Source of the DNA: Oncomelania hupensis
Taxonomy: Eukaryota > Mollusca > Gastropoda > Littorinimorpha > Pomatiopsidae
Length of the DNA: 64,000 bases
NCBI GenBank assembly: GCA_036898135.1
Contig: CM072527.1
Location: 2,917,873-2,981,872 of the forward strand
Direction: 5' to 3'
Below are positions 27,946 to 48,115 of the stretch, in pieces; position 1 is the first letter of the stretch; each line of letters opens with the position of its first letter. Under the pieces are notes generated by a model. It ran no database searches. It saw nothing but the letters and a program-made list of their open reading frames with translations, and had not been told where the DNA came from. The position numbers and the translations under genes were made by a program.

Positions 27946-28135
27946 AATATTTTTCAAAAATTCACAAATAATGTTAGGTAGGTAGGGTTTAGGCGCGCCA
28001 CTGGCAATAGAAAGGGATAATAAACTGCAGCAAAAAAAAAAAAATATGTGAGGGTACGATACAGGTGGCCAGTGACACATGTTATTATTCTTGAATATTT
28101 GGAAATAACTCACTAAAACACGCGGAGAAAAAAAG

Positions 28136-28573
28136 GTTCAGTTCAGTTCAGTTCAGTTCAAGGGACTATGTTAAGCTTCGCAGCTTTTTTGTGTCCCTGA
28201 TTTTATACAACATTAAATTTTCCGGTTAGTTTTGCAATTGTTCAGAGAAATTAGAATTAAATGAAAATCATTCATCGAAATCAAATTTGGATTCCACAAT
28301 GAAACTTACCTTTTCCAGAAGGTTTTTAAAAGTATTTAAGTTGTTAGCTTTTTTAACATATAATGGTAGTTTGTTCCACAGTGGTGCAATTCTATGGCTA
28401 AAACAGTGCTTTCGTTTGTTAGTACGACAGTGCTGGATAAAAATTTTGTCTTCTGAGTTTCTAGTTTTGCCTCCATCATAAAACTTAAAGAATGTATTAG
28501 CATTGACTTTGTCGATGTTATTTAATATTTTGTATGTTTGTATAAGATCACCTCTAACTCTTCTAAATTTCAA
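28136..28573 (-). mobile_element. LINE C-terminus and 3' tail with (GTTCA)n
   Basis: On the minus strand, MKFRRVRGDLIQTYKILNNI, then CRTNKRKHCFSHRIAPLWNK and NLNTFKNLLEKVSF are the standard end of CR1/Jockey-like LINE ORF2 ('RRxRGDLIxTYKIL ... FSxRxxxxWNxLP'). The 3' UTR runs to a short (TGAAC)n tail (28136-28160), the tandem-repeat 3' end seen in this LINE group. 5'-truncated at about 28575. Confidence 0.8.
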
Positions 28574-28645
28574 ACTCGGAAAAACCGGAAGTATTTTTCA
28601 TAGAGGGGATTCCCGTTGGTGCATAGGATAGCAGAAAAGTGTGAA

Positions 28646-28950
28646 TAGTGACGGAAAAAGCGCAATTTCACTGTAAATATATAATATACAGAATGTTGCT
28701 CTACAACATGCCGCTCTTTCCGTCTCAAAAACCCACTTGCCTTGTTGGATTCTTAAATTGCATGAAACCAAGTGAGGACACTATCCGGCGTCAACAAACG
28801 GTTCAAAAACATTGTCAAACGGTTCGTAAAAGACAGTTGACCTAGAAACTAATACAGTTTGACCTAATTCGTCCCCTAGAGAAGACGAAACTTACATTTT
28901 TCTATTTTTCATGAGTTCACTGCAGTGAAATTGCGCTTTTTCCGTGACTA
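28646..28950. mobile_element. MITE, 305 bp, 30-bp terminal inverted repeats
   Basis: TAGTGACGGAAAAAGCGCAATTTCACTGTA (28646-28675) is matched in reverse by TGCAGTGAAATTGCGCTTTTTCCGTGACTA (28921-28950), with two mismatches in 30. The interior lacks coding potential. TA-type duplication is possible but not clear. 28953-29045 is family D copy 2. Confidence 0.75.
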
Positions 28951-28952
28951 TA

Positions 28953-29045
28953 GAGCTTGAAGCGTATAGAAAGCAGTGCTATGAAGCATGAGACTAATAA
29001 CGCATGCTTCTGGTAGCGTTCGACCAATGTGTATCGGGTGAAAGA
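28953..29045 (+). repeat. Dispersed repeat family D, copy 2
   Basis: GAGCTTGAAGCGTATAGAAAGCAGTGCTATGAAGCATGAG ... GCATGCTTCTGGTAGCGTTCGACC matches the reverse strand of 11150-11290. Confidence 0.6.
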
Positions 29046-29599
29046 AGACAGGAAGAAGAAGAAGAAATGCATTCTTCATGCATCGTAACTTGAAAATAAG
29101 GAATCTAAATCACCACCACCACAAACACCAAACATTATCATAGACTGTACTTCTAAAAGAAAACAACACTTACAATGAATTAAGTAATCAATATATTCTA
29201 ACTATATAGTCTATACTCATATAATAATATATCATTGTCATCATCATCGTCGTTATATATGTATTTATTTCCTTTCTCTTTACCATCAGAGCTCATATAC
29301 ATGCATGTGCAATATGCATATGACTCAAATTAAGAAAAACCGAGGAATAATTAAGGTGTGAATTCAATTTTAAAACATCGTTTACATTTACAGGTATAGA
29401 GGATATAAGCATGCGAAAATGCAGATCAGACTTCCCTGAAAAAACTGGTAAAAGCGAGTTTGGGGGAAAATCTGCTGAATCATTGTTTGCGCAATTTGTG
29501 AAACCTTTTAGCAAGTCACTTTCCCTGTCAGTCAAGTACTAGAGACGTCTCCGTCGGTCAGTGTCATCCTTGCCTTTAACTGAAGTTTAAAACAGTCAG

Positions 29600-29767
29600 T
29601 CAGTGAGGGAGGACATTTGTACCCATACTTTACTGTTTCACGGTCAATGATTTTGCAACCTCTTCTCCCTGAAAAGATAAACTGTTCCAGAACCTGTGTA
29701 CCCTGGCGACATAGAATCGACTGCGCTCGGTGGTTTCCGTAGTGGTCGCTTTGGCATCGGAACAAGT
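29600..29767 (-). mobile_element. Possible antisense LINE tail overlapping the GCLM leader
   Basis: On the minus strand, RSRFYVARVHRFWNSLSFQG followed by EVAKSLTVKQ and, after a frame change, KCPPSLTD resembles the 'SRFFxxRVxRxWNSLP' end of R1/Jockey-type LINE proteins. It ends just before the GCLM start codon, so the GCLM 5' leader may derive from, or be read antisense to, a LINE remnant. Short match; moderate support. Confidence 0.4.
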
Positions 29768-36907
<7,140 letters not shown>

Positions 36908-39900
36908 TTCATTAGTTTCAATCTCAGAGGGTGCCAATGTTACAGTGTACCATTACTGAAGTTTCTATGAAATGTACAAAGTTCTGCAAGTTAGCTTTTA
37001 TTTTATTTTTTATTTTTTTATCATATAAATCAAATTTGAGGATCAATTTTCTGAAACTTGAATGGTTGTTATAGCAACTTTGGCTATTAAAAATTCAAAC
37101 TATAATTTAGGCTCTTAGCTGGGAGGAGGGGGAAGCTGAAATTTGATGACAATATTGCTTTAACTTTTTATAAATTCAAACTACAATTGAAGATTATTGC
37201 TAAATCTTTATGACGTACTGTTGTACATGGATAGCGGCTCCGTTTAGCCTGGCAAACTGTAGTAGGTCCCATGCAGGCTTGCAAACTGATACTATATTAT
37301 GGCAAACTTGTGATATACAAGAAATTATATCATGTTGGATCGTCCAACTTTGTAAATAATAATAAAAATGCGCTGTTTCTTCAATCAAACTCAAGAGTGT
37401 TACAATCTGTAGAGATTGCCATTACAGAAGTCACAGTAGAAATCAGTTTTAATTTTGTAATTCTAGATGGCCTGCATCCAGTACAATTATTGAAGGGAGG
37501 GAGGAAGCTTGAGCACCCAGAGAAAGCGGTAAATGTTTTATATTGTTGAACCTTTCAACATTTGAAAATACTTGGTTCAATGGAACATTTTGGAAGTATA
37601 ATTATTACAACATTTGAAGATGTTTTATTCATTGTAATGCAAGGAAACAGTTAATTTATTGATTCTGCTACAAGGTAAAAACCCAGTTCTGATCTGATCT
37701 GATCTATCTGATGGGCAGCACCCTGATTGAGTGCAACGACAGCGTCTTGTGAAGTAATACATCGAGAGGTGCTTATTGACACCTACCTCCATGGTTTGGC
37801 CCTTTTACATTGATTGAGTGCAAATACCTCCTTCAAGTCAAATGCGGCGGTTCGTTATTTTATTTAAAACATTTCCATCTGCGTTTTACGGGCTTTGGAC
37901 CCTCACATTGAATTGCAAATGATGTGGCCGCATTAAAATGTGTCTTCTTTATTTGTCAAAAATATTTCTTTGTAGGGATGAGGAGAAAAGTTCATAAAAT
38001 CACAGTCATACAGTCACAGGCAGTGCTGGATTTGATTGAAGATACAGTTTACTTATTTCACTGGATTAAAACGAATTCCTTTCAGTTTCACAAACATGGA
38101 GGCAGCCATCTTTTGGAAATCTGTTTGATGAAGATTTGGAGGGGGTCCACGTGGCCTGCCTTATAACTTTCTATGAGTTTGTCCTGCTTTTCTTTCTTCT
38201 GTCTGAGGATTTTTCTCTTCTTGTGCGGTGGGTTGTGTGCACTGCGCAATTTCAACTTGACCTTTGTTTGCTCATGTTTTAGCGCTTCCAGGAATTTGAA
38301 TATGTTCGGGTGAGGGACTTTGACATCTGCTCAAGGTTCATGTGGAAGGACTCGCACACGTTTGTTGTAGTCACTTCTTGGACGTCGATGCCAACCCATA
38401 GAGGAGAGGAGGACATGACTCTTCAAAGTAACTTTCGAAGATGCAGTCTGCAAATCTCAGCAGCGTGGTGTTCAGGCTGTATTGCCATCCGTGTAAATGC
38501 AAAACAGTCCTCCATGTCTTCAGCTGGAAGGACTGAAAAAGCAAAGAACATCTTAGCCAGAACCCAATGTCTGATTCATTGTTTTTGTAGTCTTTTACCA
38601 GCCAAAGACAGTGGATTTTCCTGAACCATGCCTGGCCAAGATGGAAGTTGGACACTGTTTTCTTGCTCTGTTGACTAAAAAGAGCAGCAAACGTGGCGTT
38701 TTCAAGATCATCTTGAATCTCAGGCGGTTCCAGTTTTATGTTGGTGTCACCTGCCGCTTCCATCAACGTCAAGTCTTTATATACTATCTAGATAACAATA
38801 CAATTACTAATAAACACAGTGCATAAAGAAAAGGAAAGCATGTGAAAGTACTAGAAGTTTCCAAGATAGGCTAGTTCCAAGATAGCCTATATAAAACAAG
38901 GATCGGTAGTCAATATTTTACTGAACAGTGCTCATTCAAGGTAAGCGATGTCAAAGATTGTTCTGTTTGCGACTTGCACTCCATCGTGGTAAAATTGTGC
39001 AGTCAAGTGTGACTTGCACTCAGTCGTGGTGCTGCCATCTGATGTGGGCACCTTTTGGAAATATGATTTATATTTTATTTTTCAATTACCTTATGCCTAA
39101 CTAGGGTGGGTTTGGGATTCCCTGTTATGGTGTTTGCTCAGTCATAACATGAACTTTTCCAGCTGCATGTACTTGAGTTTTTTTTTTTTTTAATATATAT
39201 ATTTAGATTTTACATGGACTTTTGGTTTATTTATTTATTTATTTATTTTGTATATAGCTTTAGCAAAATATATTTCTGTTGTCTCATATTTATATATTTA
39301 CCCTGTCTCATATTGGAAATATCAAGGATAGATATTGTGGTTTGATGTTTTTTCTTGTCTTTTTTATATTTTATTTTTATTTCAATTTTTGTAAAAGGCT
39401 TATTTTGCATAGCACAATCAAATTTCATGTTTTCTATGGCCGTATATATCAAGTTTTATATATATAAAGAAACAATTCCCATTGTCTTTTGCATTTTAAC
39501 AGCAAGAGAAATATGACACTGAAGTCTGAAGTATTGAGATCTTGCTAAAACCCAAATCCAGTTTGCAAAGAATGTTTATTAATATTAACATGACATGTTT
39601 TCAAGGTGATAGTAGTAGTTATAGATGAGAAAAAACAGGTACTTACTATATATCATAAACAGATAAACTAGGTTTTAAAACTCAATTTTGTATTTAGGAA
39701 TTTTCAAACGTGCTTTACTGTTCATAGCATTTCAGTTTATGCAACATGTTTTTAGGGTAGTTAGAATAATCAGACATTCTATAATATAAACAAGTGCAGA
39801 GTTTATGCAAAATGTTTGTATTATCCTTACCAGGAAGAAGTACATTGTGTTTTGTTCTTTTAAAAGGAAAACAGAACTAGTGATGTCTTCAGAATATTCA

Positions 39901-40731
39901 TAGAGAAAAGGTTGAGAATAAGTATGTGAATTTTGCTCCAATACATAAACCTAATGTTACATAGTGCGAGTGAGCGATCTCTTGCACACATGATCCTGTT
40001 TTTGTGCTATATTGTAGAAAATACTCACGCTGCAATGCAGATTATTGCACTGTAAACTGAGCCACTCCAATTCTGGAGCTCCACCACACAAAATTTTCGT
40101 TCAAAAACTTGTTACGGTAAATGTATTTTACACAATTCAAGCCAACTGCCTTTGTATGTTCATAAGAAACTTCGTAATGTTCTGATGTCAGATTTCTTTG
40201 AATTCACACTAGCCAAACCAAACTGAACTATCTAATAATGCCTGGTCGGTGTTGCTCTGAACCAGCAACATTAATTTGCCCGATTTTTCAGAGAATTTTG
40301 CATGCTGGACACTAGCATTCACATGTGCTTCTCAGTTAAAATGATTGGTTGCTATGCTTCACGTGCATGGTTTTATATATATATATATATTAGCTGGTTT
40401 TACTCATTTGGGTATACAGGAACCATACACAAAAGCATTTGCTGAGTCATAAATAATATATTTTCACTGTCACAGCCATTTTGATATTGTCAGTGAATGT
40501 GTGGCATTTTGGGTAGGTATTGTATGCAGAAAATCCTTGTACAACTTTGACCAATATTGTGATAATTTTCTTAATTTTTCATTCATGTGAAGTGTAATAA
40601 ACTGTATTTTTAAAAAAAAAAGACTTAAAAATGGTTTGAAATTGTTCAGTCTGTTGATACACACACACACACCATGCCATGTCCAAACATCAATTTACTC
40701 TAGTGTATTTGAGTATGCCTTTGTGTAGAAC

Positions 40732-40768
<37 letters not shown>

Positions 40769-41282
40769 TGGGTGTTTTTTTTACTGTTGAGAAGAAAAAA
40801 TGTTTGAGAGGGTGGAGTAAGGGTTGGAAGAAAAATAATTAAATTTCCCAAACACTAGAAACAATACATAAATGATTTGGATAAAAGTCTTTACTACTTT
40901 ATTGAAGTTTTAATTTTATACAAAAATAATCTAAGTTACCTTTCTTTTTTTCGAGATACGCAATTTGAGTTCATTTTAATTGAGGAATCTCACTATATAA
41001 AATCCTTTTATTATGATTAACTAAAATACCCCCCTCCCTCACTCTTTCCTTATACCCCACCCCCCAAAAAGAAGCATAAGTCAATGTAGTACTAATGTGT
41101 GCACATTTTTATGTAGAGCTATATGTCTAAAACTAATAATTTCTTTATTAATTATACACTTCTGTTCGGATGTCCTTGTTTAAAAATAAAAAGTATTTCT
41201 TTATTAATTTAAATTTCATAATATATCCTATCCTATCCATTTTCATTTTATATGCATTTCCTTTTATTTTTGTTCTTCATTC
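36908..41282. other. GCLM 3' flank and intergenic region
   Basis: 4.4 kb with no gene I can defend. It contains a family C partial copy (37465-37530), a (TGATC)n patch (37690-37712), a segment with an AAGTTTCCAAGATAGGCTAGTTCC duplication and CTATATAAAACAAGG near 38865-38900, (GT)n at 40736-40765, and AT-rich stretches. GCLM polyadenylation probably lies within the first kilobase, but no unambiguous signal stands out. Confidence 0.5.
38371..38772 (-). other. Open frame of 133 codons, coding status uncertain
   Basis: The minus frame reads MTLMEAAGDTNIKLEPPEIQ then DDLENATFAALFSQQSKK and a long unpatterned remainder. The start looks like that of a transcription-factor-type protein (acidic, IKLEPPE), but the later part has no conserved features and no splice partners were found. 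It could be a fragment of a processed pseudogene or chance. Confidence 0.25.
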
Positions 41283-42049
41283 ATTAACAGGGTTCGTACG
41301 CTCCTTGAACCTCCTTGAATCTCCTTGAATTTTCCATGTCTTGTTCAAGGGCCCTTGAATCTCCTTGAAAATAGCCAAATTGCCTCAGCTCCTTGAAAAC
41401 TCCTTGAAATTTCAACCAGTGTATCTATCCATTGCTTGACCTTCAGATTTTCTTGTCAAGTTTTCAACAAAAAAAAGCCATTGAAAAATAAAAATTAATA
41501 AAACAAAAATTATAATATTTGTGTTGTTTGACGATCGTAACTTTTGTCGTCTGCTAATGATAAGGGAAGTAACCTCCACTGCAAATTGTTCATTTCCTTG
41601 ATGTCGCGCATGCGCAGTTCTCGGTACATTCGTTCTTCCGCTCATACAGAAAGTACGAAAACAGCGAAAAGGACCGCGACACCGCGCATATTTGATTACT
41701 GAAGGGATAAAAATGCCTGGAGGCGATTGTGTGTTGAATCTTTTGTGGTTATCGAAATCTGAATATGCAGGGTGGCTGCTTGAAAAGAACAAGCATGCAT
41801 GTTTCTGCCGCGTCTGCCAGAAAATTATCGACGTGAAAGTGATGTGTTGGACCAGCTGTTCAGCACACACATGAAAGCAACAAAGGACTATCAAGATCGG
41901 GCCCTCAGGATCTTTGGGCTGTTGTGAGGCAGCTGTTACTTTTGTCCCATGGACAAGCAAATGTGGAGAGAGGATTCTCAATCAACAAAGAGACCAGCAC
42001 TGAAAATTTCTTCCAGCAGTCCTTGGTTGCTCGCCGACAAGTGCTGAAC

Positions 42050-42340
42050 CACAGGCGCTTGTATCAGGACACGCGAGCGCCTATGCCTGTGACGCGTCTC
42101 CCTTTGGTTATCTATAATACAAGGTACCAAACAGAACCAAGCGGAACTGGCGGGTCATCGCAGTTTTCAAATTTATATGAACAAACTCGAATAGTTCTTC
42201 CCAAAGAAGGCAACTCATTCATTTCAGCAGTGATTCACGCAAACAAACAAAATAAGAACTATGCTCTGTCTATTTTTAAACCCGTTCAATTTCGATAAAA
42301 TTGTCAAAAAATCGACCTTTTCTGCGATCGCTTCACGGAA
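42050..42340 (+). repeat. Left terminal inverted repeat of the 9.3-kb element
   Basis: Contains the sub-terminal palindromic block GGACACGCGAGCGCCTATGC and a readable stretch EGNSFISAVIHANKQNKNYA followed by a stop. The same peptide frame is kept in the right TIR. Confidence 0.85.
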
Positions 42341-42390
42341 ACGCACGTTTTGCCAAGACTAAAACTTAAAAGGGAAATTACTCCTCATTC

Positions 42391-43640
42391 GTTACAACCT
42401 CATGGCTTTCAGCATTGCAGTGTCCGAAAAATGCCTTCGATCGGATAATTTCTGGGCCAAAAGTGGCTGTTTTAGGTCAAGCAGGCAGTGTCAAAACATT
42501 TCTTTTGCGAGGAAGTGCAATGGTACCTGGTAGATTGAGAAAGAAAGTTGCTGTTAGTGTTACTGTTTCAAATGGAATAGCAGCAACGCCAATGGCAATG
42601 GCGAAACTTTGCATCGGTGACGGTGGGCAAGCATCATTGATGGGAGATACACTACAGAGGAGGCCGTCTCAGATGTCCGTTCAAAATGCAACAAATTATT
42701 AACAACCAATGTGCTGATTGTTGATGAAATCAGCATGATGAGCGCTAAAATATTTGATCAGATAGGTTTCTTTTTCAAATGTTATTATTGTCATTCAGGC
42801 CTTAATCATTCATTGTGCTAATCAATAATCACATGTTTTCAGTGTAAATTACAACAGTAACCAGTAAAAGATAAATTTATTAGTTATCTAGGGATTTTAT
42901 GCATTGGTGGAGAGGGAAGGGGGATGGTTGAGTGGAAAATAAAACACTTTTTAATCCATATTCATCAAGTTTAGTGGGTGACACTTTTTGTGTATTTATC
43001 ATTATGCATGTGAGTGTGTGTGTACTACTACTAATAGTACTATTGCTGAATATATGAATTTGGTTTTAAATATATGTGGAAAGTTTAATTGAACTATTGT
43101 AAAGGTTTGTAATTATGAGACGTGCAATGTTGTACTAAGATGTGCAATGCTCTAGATGGTAGGTGTGTGTGGATCACTGGATGGGTTATAGGGAGCACTT
43201 GGCTGTTGTATTTCAGTACTGGGGTTGTTCATATTTTATTGGGGTGCCTAGGGCTGCTTGAGTTAGATCCTGTATCGGCCAACACCTTGAGCAGCTGTTG
43301 AGCTGGAAAAGCGCCATATAAAAGTGATTACTTGAAATTATTAAATGAATATATATATATATTATAATGTTCATTATGTACTTGAGCTGTATATATATAT
43401 ATATGAATTCCATTATTAACTACTATTTTTCAGGTTGAACATGCTGTACTGACTGTCCTGGCATCAGGGGAAGCAAACAATGTTGTGGTGGTCTGTAGTT
43501 ATTGTCATAGGAGATTTTCTACAGCTGCCTCCAGTCACCAATGGCCTTTATAAAGATGAGGGCTCCCATGTTTTCCCCTCTACAACATTCCAGATTGGAG
43601 TTCCATCAATGCATCATGATGTGAATTTTCACTGCGTATG
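42391..43640 (+). pseudogene. PIF1-like helicase, decayed
   Basis: Exon-like piece 42391-42765: QCPKNAFDRIISGPKVAVLG, then QAGSVKT, a Walker A in which the Gly before Lys is replaced by Val; VSVTVSNGIAAT (motif Ia); and, after a frame change, VLIVDEISMMSAKIFDQ (Walker B/DEIS). A second piece after a CAG acceptor at about 43433 has VEHAVLTVLASG and then, in a shifted frame, VVIVIGDFLQLPPVTNGLYK, which is PIF1 motif III (GDFLQLPPV). Two frameshifts, the Walker A change and no C-terminal domains indicate a pseudogene. It lies just inside the left TIR of the 9.3-kb element and so may be the element's own gene; 43257-43330 and 43715-44135 are family B repeat copies around it. Confidence 0.8.
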
Positions 43641-43714
43641 TAAATATTATAGATAATGTTCATTTGTTGTTCTTTTAAGTTATTGTTTTAGTATTATGTA
43701 TATATTGCTCTTAA

Positions 43715-44135
<421 letters not shown>

Positions 44136-44839
44136 CTCTCATCCAACGGAGTTTTCCAAAGGCAAATTTCTGTATCTTTTTATTTTTTGGACAATAAAGT
44201 TGTATTATAGTTTATATAAATTATACAGTGAAATGTACAAAACCAATGTTATCAAATCCTTAATCAGTCGAGTCGTGCAATTTTATTCTGAGTGGAAAAT
44301 GGCTGCAAGACCAAAATGGGCTATAGCCTGAACTCCTGGTGAGACTTGCATGTTTGTGTTATGAAAACAAAGTACTTTGAATGCCGTAACAATGATAACC
44401 AAACAAAGAAAAAAATACTGACTTGCCTGTCTAAAAAGTTAAGTTTTGAAAATTTTTGGACATGAGGTAACTTTGCCCTGTAAATTTGTAAATGAGGATA
44501 AAGCTTCATACTGTATATTTTTTTTGCAGGCTATGATAAGACAACATGTTTCATATCAGCCTACCAGACCAAGGACATGAGATAACAATGACACTTATGA
44601 CTGTGAGTCTGGGCAAGATGAGCTGGACTTGAAGAGGTAGAGCTAATTTAAACTGCTATTAAGTATAATAATAATAATAATAATAATTATTATTATTATT
44701 AGACATGGATGCTGAAAGTCAGAATGCTACGTTACTCTTTAACATTAGTATTAGATTTTATAAGAGCCAAAGATAGTAATCTATAGAAATATGTGCAACC
44801 TGTTGACAGTTTTCAGAATGCAACTCATATTTATAATAA

Positions 44840-46545
44840 TAAATAATAATTACTGTATTTATAATGCGCTTATCTTATAATAATTATAACTCTAAGCGCG
44901 CACTCACAACTCACGCACGCATGTGCACGCTTTAGACAATGACACATGTAACAATTACGCAAAAAATACATTCACTCAAATATACTCATACCACAAACAG
45001 ACCAGACACTATATGTAAGAGACAGCTGGCGATGGGGTGCGTAGTGAGGTCATAGTGTTAGAACTGCTTGAAAAGGTAAGTTTTGAGGGCAGACTGGAAG
45101 GAGGTGGGAGAGGGTTTCTGACGGAGAGAGAGTGGAAGAGTATTCCAGATGGATGGGCCGTAGACAGAGAAGGAGCGGGACCCGAACGTGCTGAGTTTGG
45201 AGCGAGGAATGCGGAGGCGGAGAGGGTCAGAGGCAGAGCGAAGAGAGCGAGAGGGAATGTATGGGTGAAGTAAGTCAGAGAGATAGAGAGGAGCGGAGTT
45301 GTTGAGGGACTTGTAGCAGAGAGACAAGGTCTTGTATTGAATGCGTTGGGAGATGGGAAGCCAGTGTAGGGCTTTGAGCAAGGGAGTGACGTGGTCAGAT
45401 TTCTTCTTTCTGAGGACGAGGCGGGCAGTATTGTTTTGAACGCGTTGGAGAGGGAGAGTGGTGGAGCGGGGAAGGCCGGAAAGAAGGGAGTTGCAATAGT
45501 CGATGCGAGACAGGATGAGGGAGACAGCAAGTTTGGTGGCAGCTTCAGTGGTGAGGTATTTTCTGATCTGACTGATTCGACGGAGGTGGAAGTAGCAGGC
45601 CCGGGCGGTTGCAGAGACAAAGCTAGTCATTGAGAGAGAAGAGTCAAGGATAACGCCAAGGTTCTTGGCAGAGTCGGAGAGAGGGATAGAGGTACCGTCA
45701 AGCTGAAGATGGAGAGAGGAGGGGAGCTGAGGGAGTTTCTGGCGTGTGCCTACCAGCATGGCTTCCGTTTTGTCGTCGTTCAGTTTAAGTTTGTTTGCTG
45801 TCATCCAGTCCTTCACGTCTTCACAGCAGTCGGCCGTGCGAGTCAGGAGTGCCTGAATGTTGTCAGGTTTGTCTTTGTCTTGTAGTTGTGAGTCGTCAGC
45901 ATAGAAGTGGTGGTTTATGTGATGAGACTGGATGATGTTGGTCAGAGGGGAGGTGTAGAGTGTAAAAAGGACCGGACCCAGGACAGATCCCTGAGGAACT
46001 CCGCAGGAGAGCCTAACTGGGTCAGAGGATATGCCATCGATGATAACGGACTGCCGTCTGTCGGAGAGGTAGGAAAGAAACCAGGAGTGAGCGGAGTCAG
46101 TGATGCCAAAGGAGTGTTGAAGGCGGTGGAGGAGGATAGAATGGTCAATAGTGTCGAAGGCGGCAGAGAGATCGAGTAGGGTAAGAAGGGAGATGTTGCC
46201 TGAGTCAGTTGAGAGAAGAAGATCGTTCAGAATATGTAAAAGGGCTGTTTCAGTGCTGTGGTGCTTGCGATAGGCAGATTGGAAGGGACTGAGGAGATTG
46301 TTGATGGTGAGGTGGGCGTTGAGCTGGTTGAGGACAACCTTTTCAAGTAGCTTAGACAGAAAAGAGAGATTGGAGACTGGGCGATAGTTTTTGAGGTCAT
46401 TTGGGTCAAGGTTGTGTTTTTTTAGGAGAGGGCGAACGATGGCAGACTTGAAGATATCAGGAACGGAGCCAATTTGTCTGCAAATAACTTGAGACTGAGA
46501 GGCAGCTTTTTTATTCAGTGATACTAAAGTTGATAGAAGCTTGGT
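44840..46545 (-). mobile_element. LINE (CR1/Jockey-like), 5'-truncated, long open RT
   Basis: An unbroken minus frame from about 46545 to 45058 encodes most of a reverse transcriptase: PDIFKSAIVRPLLKKHNLDP, LKNYRPVSNLSFLSKLLEKV, LLDLSAAFDTIDHSILL, GVPQGSVLGPVLFTLYTSPL, HHFYADDSQLQ (catalytic FYADD), the thumb SRIDYCNSLLSGLPRSTTLP, and the end FGSRSFSVYGPSIWNTLPLS ... FQSALKTYLFKQF. The endonuclease is missing, the 5' break lies by AAAAAAAAAC at 46550, and upstream residues in the same frame are not LINE. The 3' UTR runs through GCGCTTATCTTATAATAATT to ATT repeats near 44840. The open frame implies recent insertion into the 9.3-kb element. Confidence 0.92.
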
Positions 46546-46609
46546 CAGCTTAAAAAAAAACAAAATGGCTTGCGTTGGTGAGACAAAAAGATTGTATATG
46601 GTTTCAGAA

Positions 46610-46682
46610 ACTACCCCCCCCCCCTCTTCCCCCTCCACTACCCTCTCCCCCCACCCCACCCCCATTTTATTTTTTTTATTTA
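46610..46682. repeat. C-rich / T-rich low-complexity tract
   Basis: CCCCCCCCC, CTCCC and CACCCC units then poly-T/A. 46690-47630 shows no gene; G-run at 47178-47188. Confidence 0.9.
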
Positions 46683-47639
46683 AAAAAATGAAATGCAATT
46701 GTCTTTATCCTTCTTGCTACAATGGCTCACAATTTTTTTCAGATAGTTCTTTATTGCAGAACATTAGTTTCACCAGTTTATAGAACGATAAGGACACTAT
46801 TACTATTGAATAGGAACAGACACACACATAGTGAAACATACACAAATTCATGTAAACCCTCTTATAGGACACTAATATAAACTGTCTGCAAGCAAGAAAT
46901 TATCAAAAATCGGCTCATCCAATTTTTAGAAAACGTGTTTTAAAAACGGAAAAGCACAATGACCTTTACCTTTGAAAAAGTACAATGAAAATTTATCTAA
47001 CATGCTTAGCAGTAATGAAAGTATCCATCAAGGAAAACAAATAAATGATAAATTTGGTTCAGTTATTGAGATAAGACAATATTTTTGTTTTAAACAAAAC
47101 TGTTAGGCCCCTCCCCCAAGAAATGTCCTTTTACGATATTCAGACCAACGCTAATTTTTGGGCCCGACCTAAACTTTTTTTTGGGGGGGGGATGGGGGGT
47201 TCATCCAGTATAAATAGTATCCCCACTTTCTGGAAATGTAGGGCTTTAAATTCCCACTGTTGCTGTCTTTTTTCATTTGTTCTTTCTCATTCCTACTCTG
47301 TCCTATCAAATCTATTATACTATCTTCTTCTTCTCTAGACCAGTCACCTACCTTTTTTCTTGAAAACTTTTCAGGGACAAAACTCCTCATATGTGGGTGT
47401 GGGTGTGTGTGGTTTTTTTTTTTGTTGTTGTTGATATTTTATATTGTTTATATTCTATTTTGTTTTTGTAAACGGGGGTTAGATAAATTAGAATATAGCC
47501 TCAGCGTCCCCTGCGTGGGATGTGGTGCCTTCAGTGTTACTACAAGGGTTGTTTCGGCATATTGTGGTCTTGATTTTGTGGTCCTGATTCTGCTCTTTGC
47601 AGTCTGCTGGACCTTGTAAGTAATGAATAACTAACTAGC

Positions 47640-47870
47640 GTTCTCTGGGGAAGGCGTAGTCGCCCAACCTACCTAATATTAGTAAATTTTGCTGGGGGAG
47701 CAAATTGGTACCCGGAGAAAACCCCTGAAACGTTGCCCGAGTCGAAAGTAAATAACATTCTGAGAAACATAACGCCCAGATGCTGGATCGATCCCACACC
47801 TGTCAGGCGCCATTGGTTTCTGGCCTGTGGACAAGGCAAGTTAGTCCCGCCTTAGACCTTTAGCTCCTAT
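47640..47870 (-). repeat. tRNA-derived SINE, copy 2 (reverse), with body
   Basis: The reverse strand carries the A-box region (CTAAGGCGGGACTAACTTGC) and B-box region (GGGATCGATCCAGCATC), then the body GGGTTTTCTCCGGGTACCAATTTGCTCCCCCAGC. A truncated copy without the tRNA head lies at 48520-48645 (GCTGGGGGAGCAAACTGGTA shared). Confidence 0.75.
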
Positions 47871-47950
47871 TAAGTGTGGAAATAAAATAAATATACATAT
47901 CTTGGTCTGTATAATTGAAATTACAGTTCTTATTTCTTTATTTCCACAGA

Positions 47951-48115
47951 TTTCCAGCCCAGAACATGTTTCGGACACCACACCTGTGTTTGCTGAGCTG
48001 AATAAAAGCAGACTAGTGACACCATAACAACATTGGATTAACAACTGCAGCCAGTGGATGAAACAGAGTGCAGTTGCCCAGATGCAGACTTACATCAAGC
48101 TACTGGATTAAATAG
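47951..48115 (+). other. Possible decayed exon inside the 9.3-kb element
   Basis: After TTTCCACAG the + frame reads SPEHVSDTTPVFAELNKSRL, a stop, then WINNCSQWMKQSAVAQMQTY. Composition and length look coding, but no family is recognised. With the 44534-44637 piece (AMIRQHVSYQPTRP ... GQDELDLKR, bounded by CAG and GTAGAG) it could be a relic of the element's own protein. Confidence 0.3.

Noticed and set aside
41412..41981. 189-codon frame on the minus strand, with a near copy at 53105-53644
   Set aside because: It is antisense to the BED-finger/hATC-like coding side of the two hAT-like copies; its conservation simply reflects the repeat.
42391..43640. Helitron as the source of the PIF1-like helicase
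   Set aside because: No Rep/HUH motif, no CTRR end hairpin and no insertion into AT seen; the helicase lies within an element bounded by long TIRs and an 8-bp duplication. A nested Helitron relic is not fully excluded.
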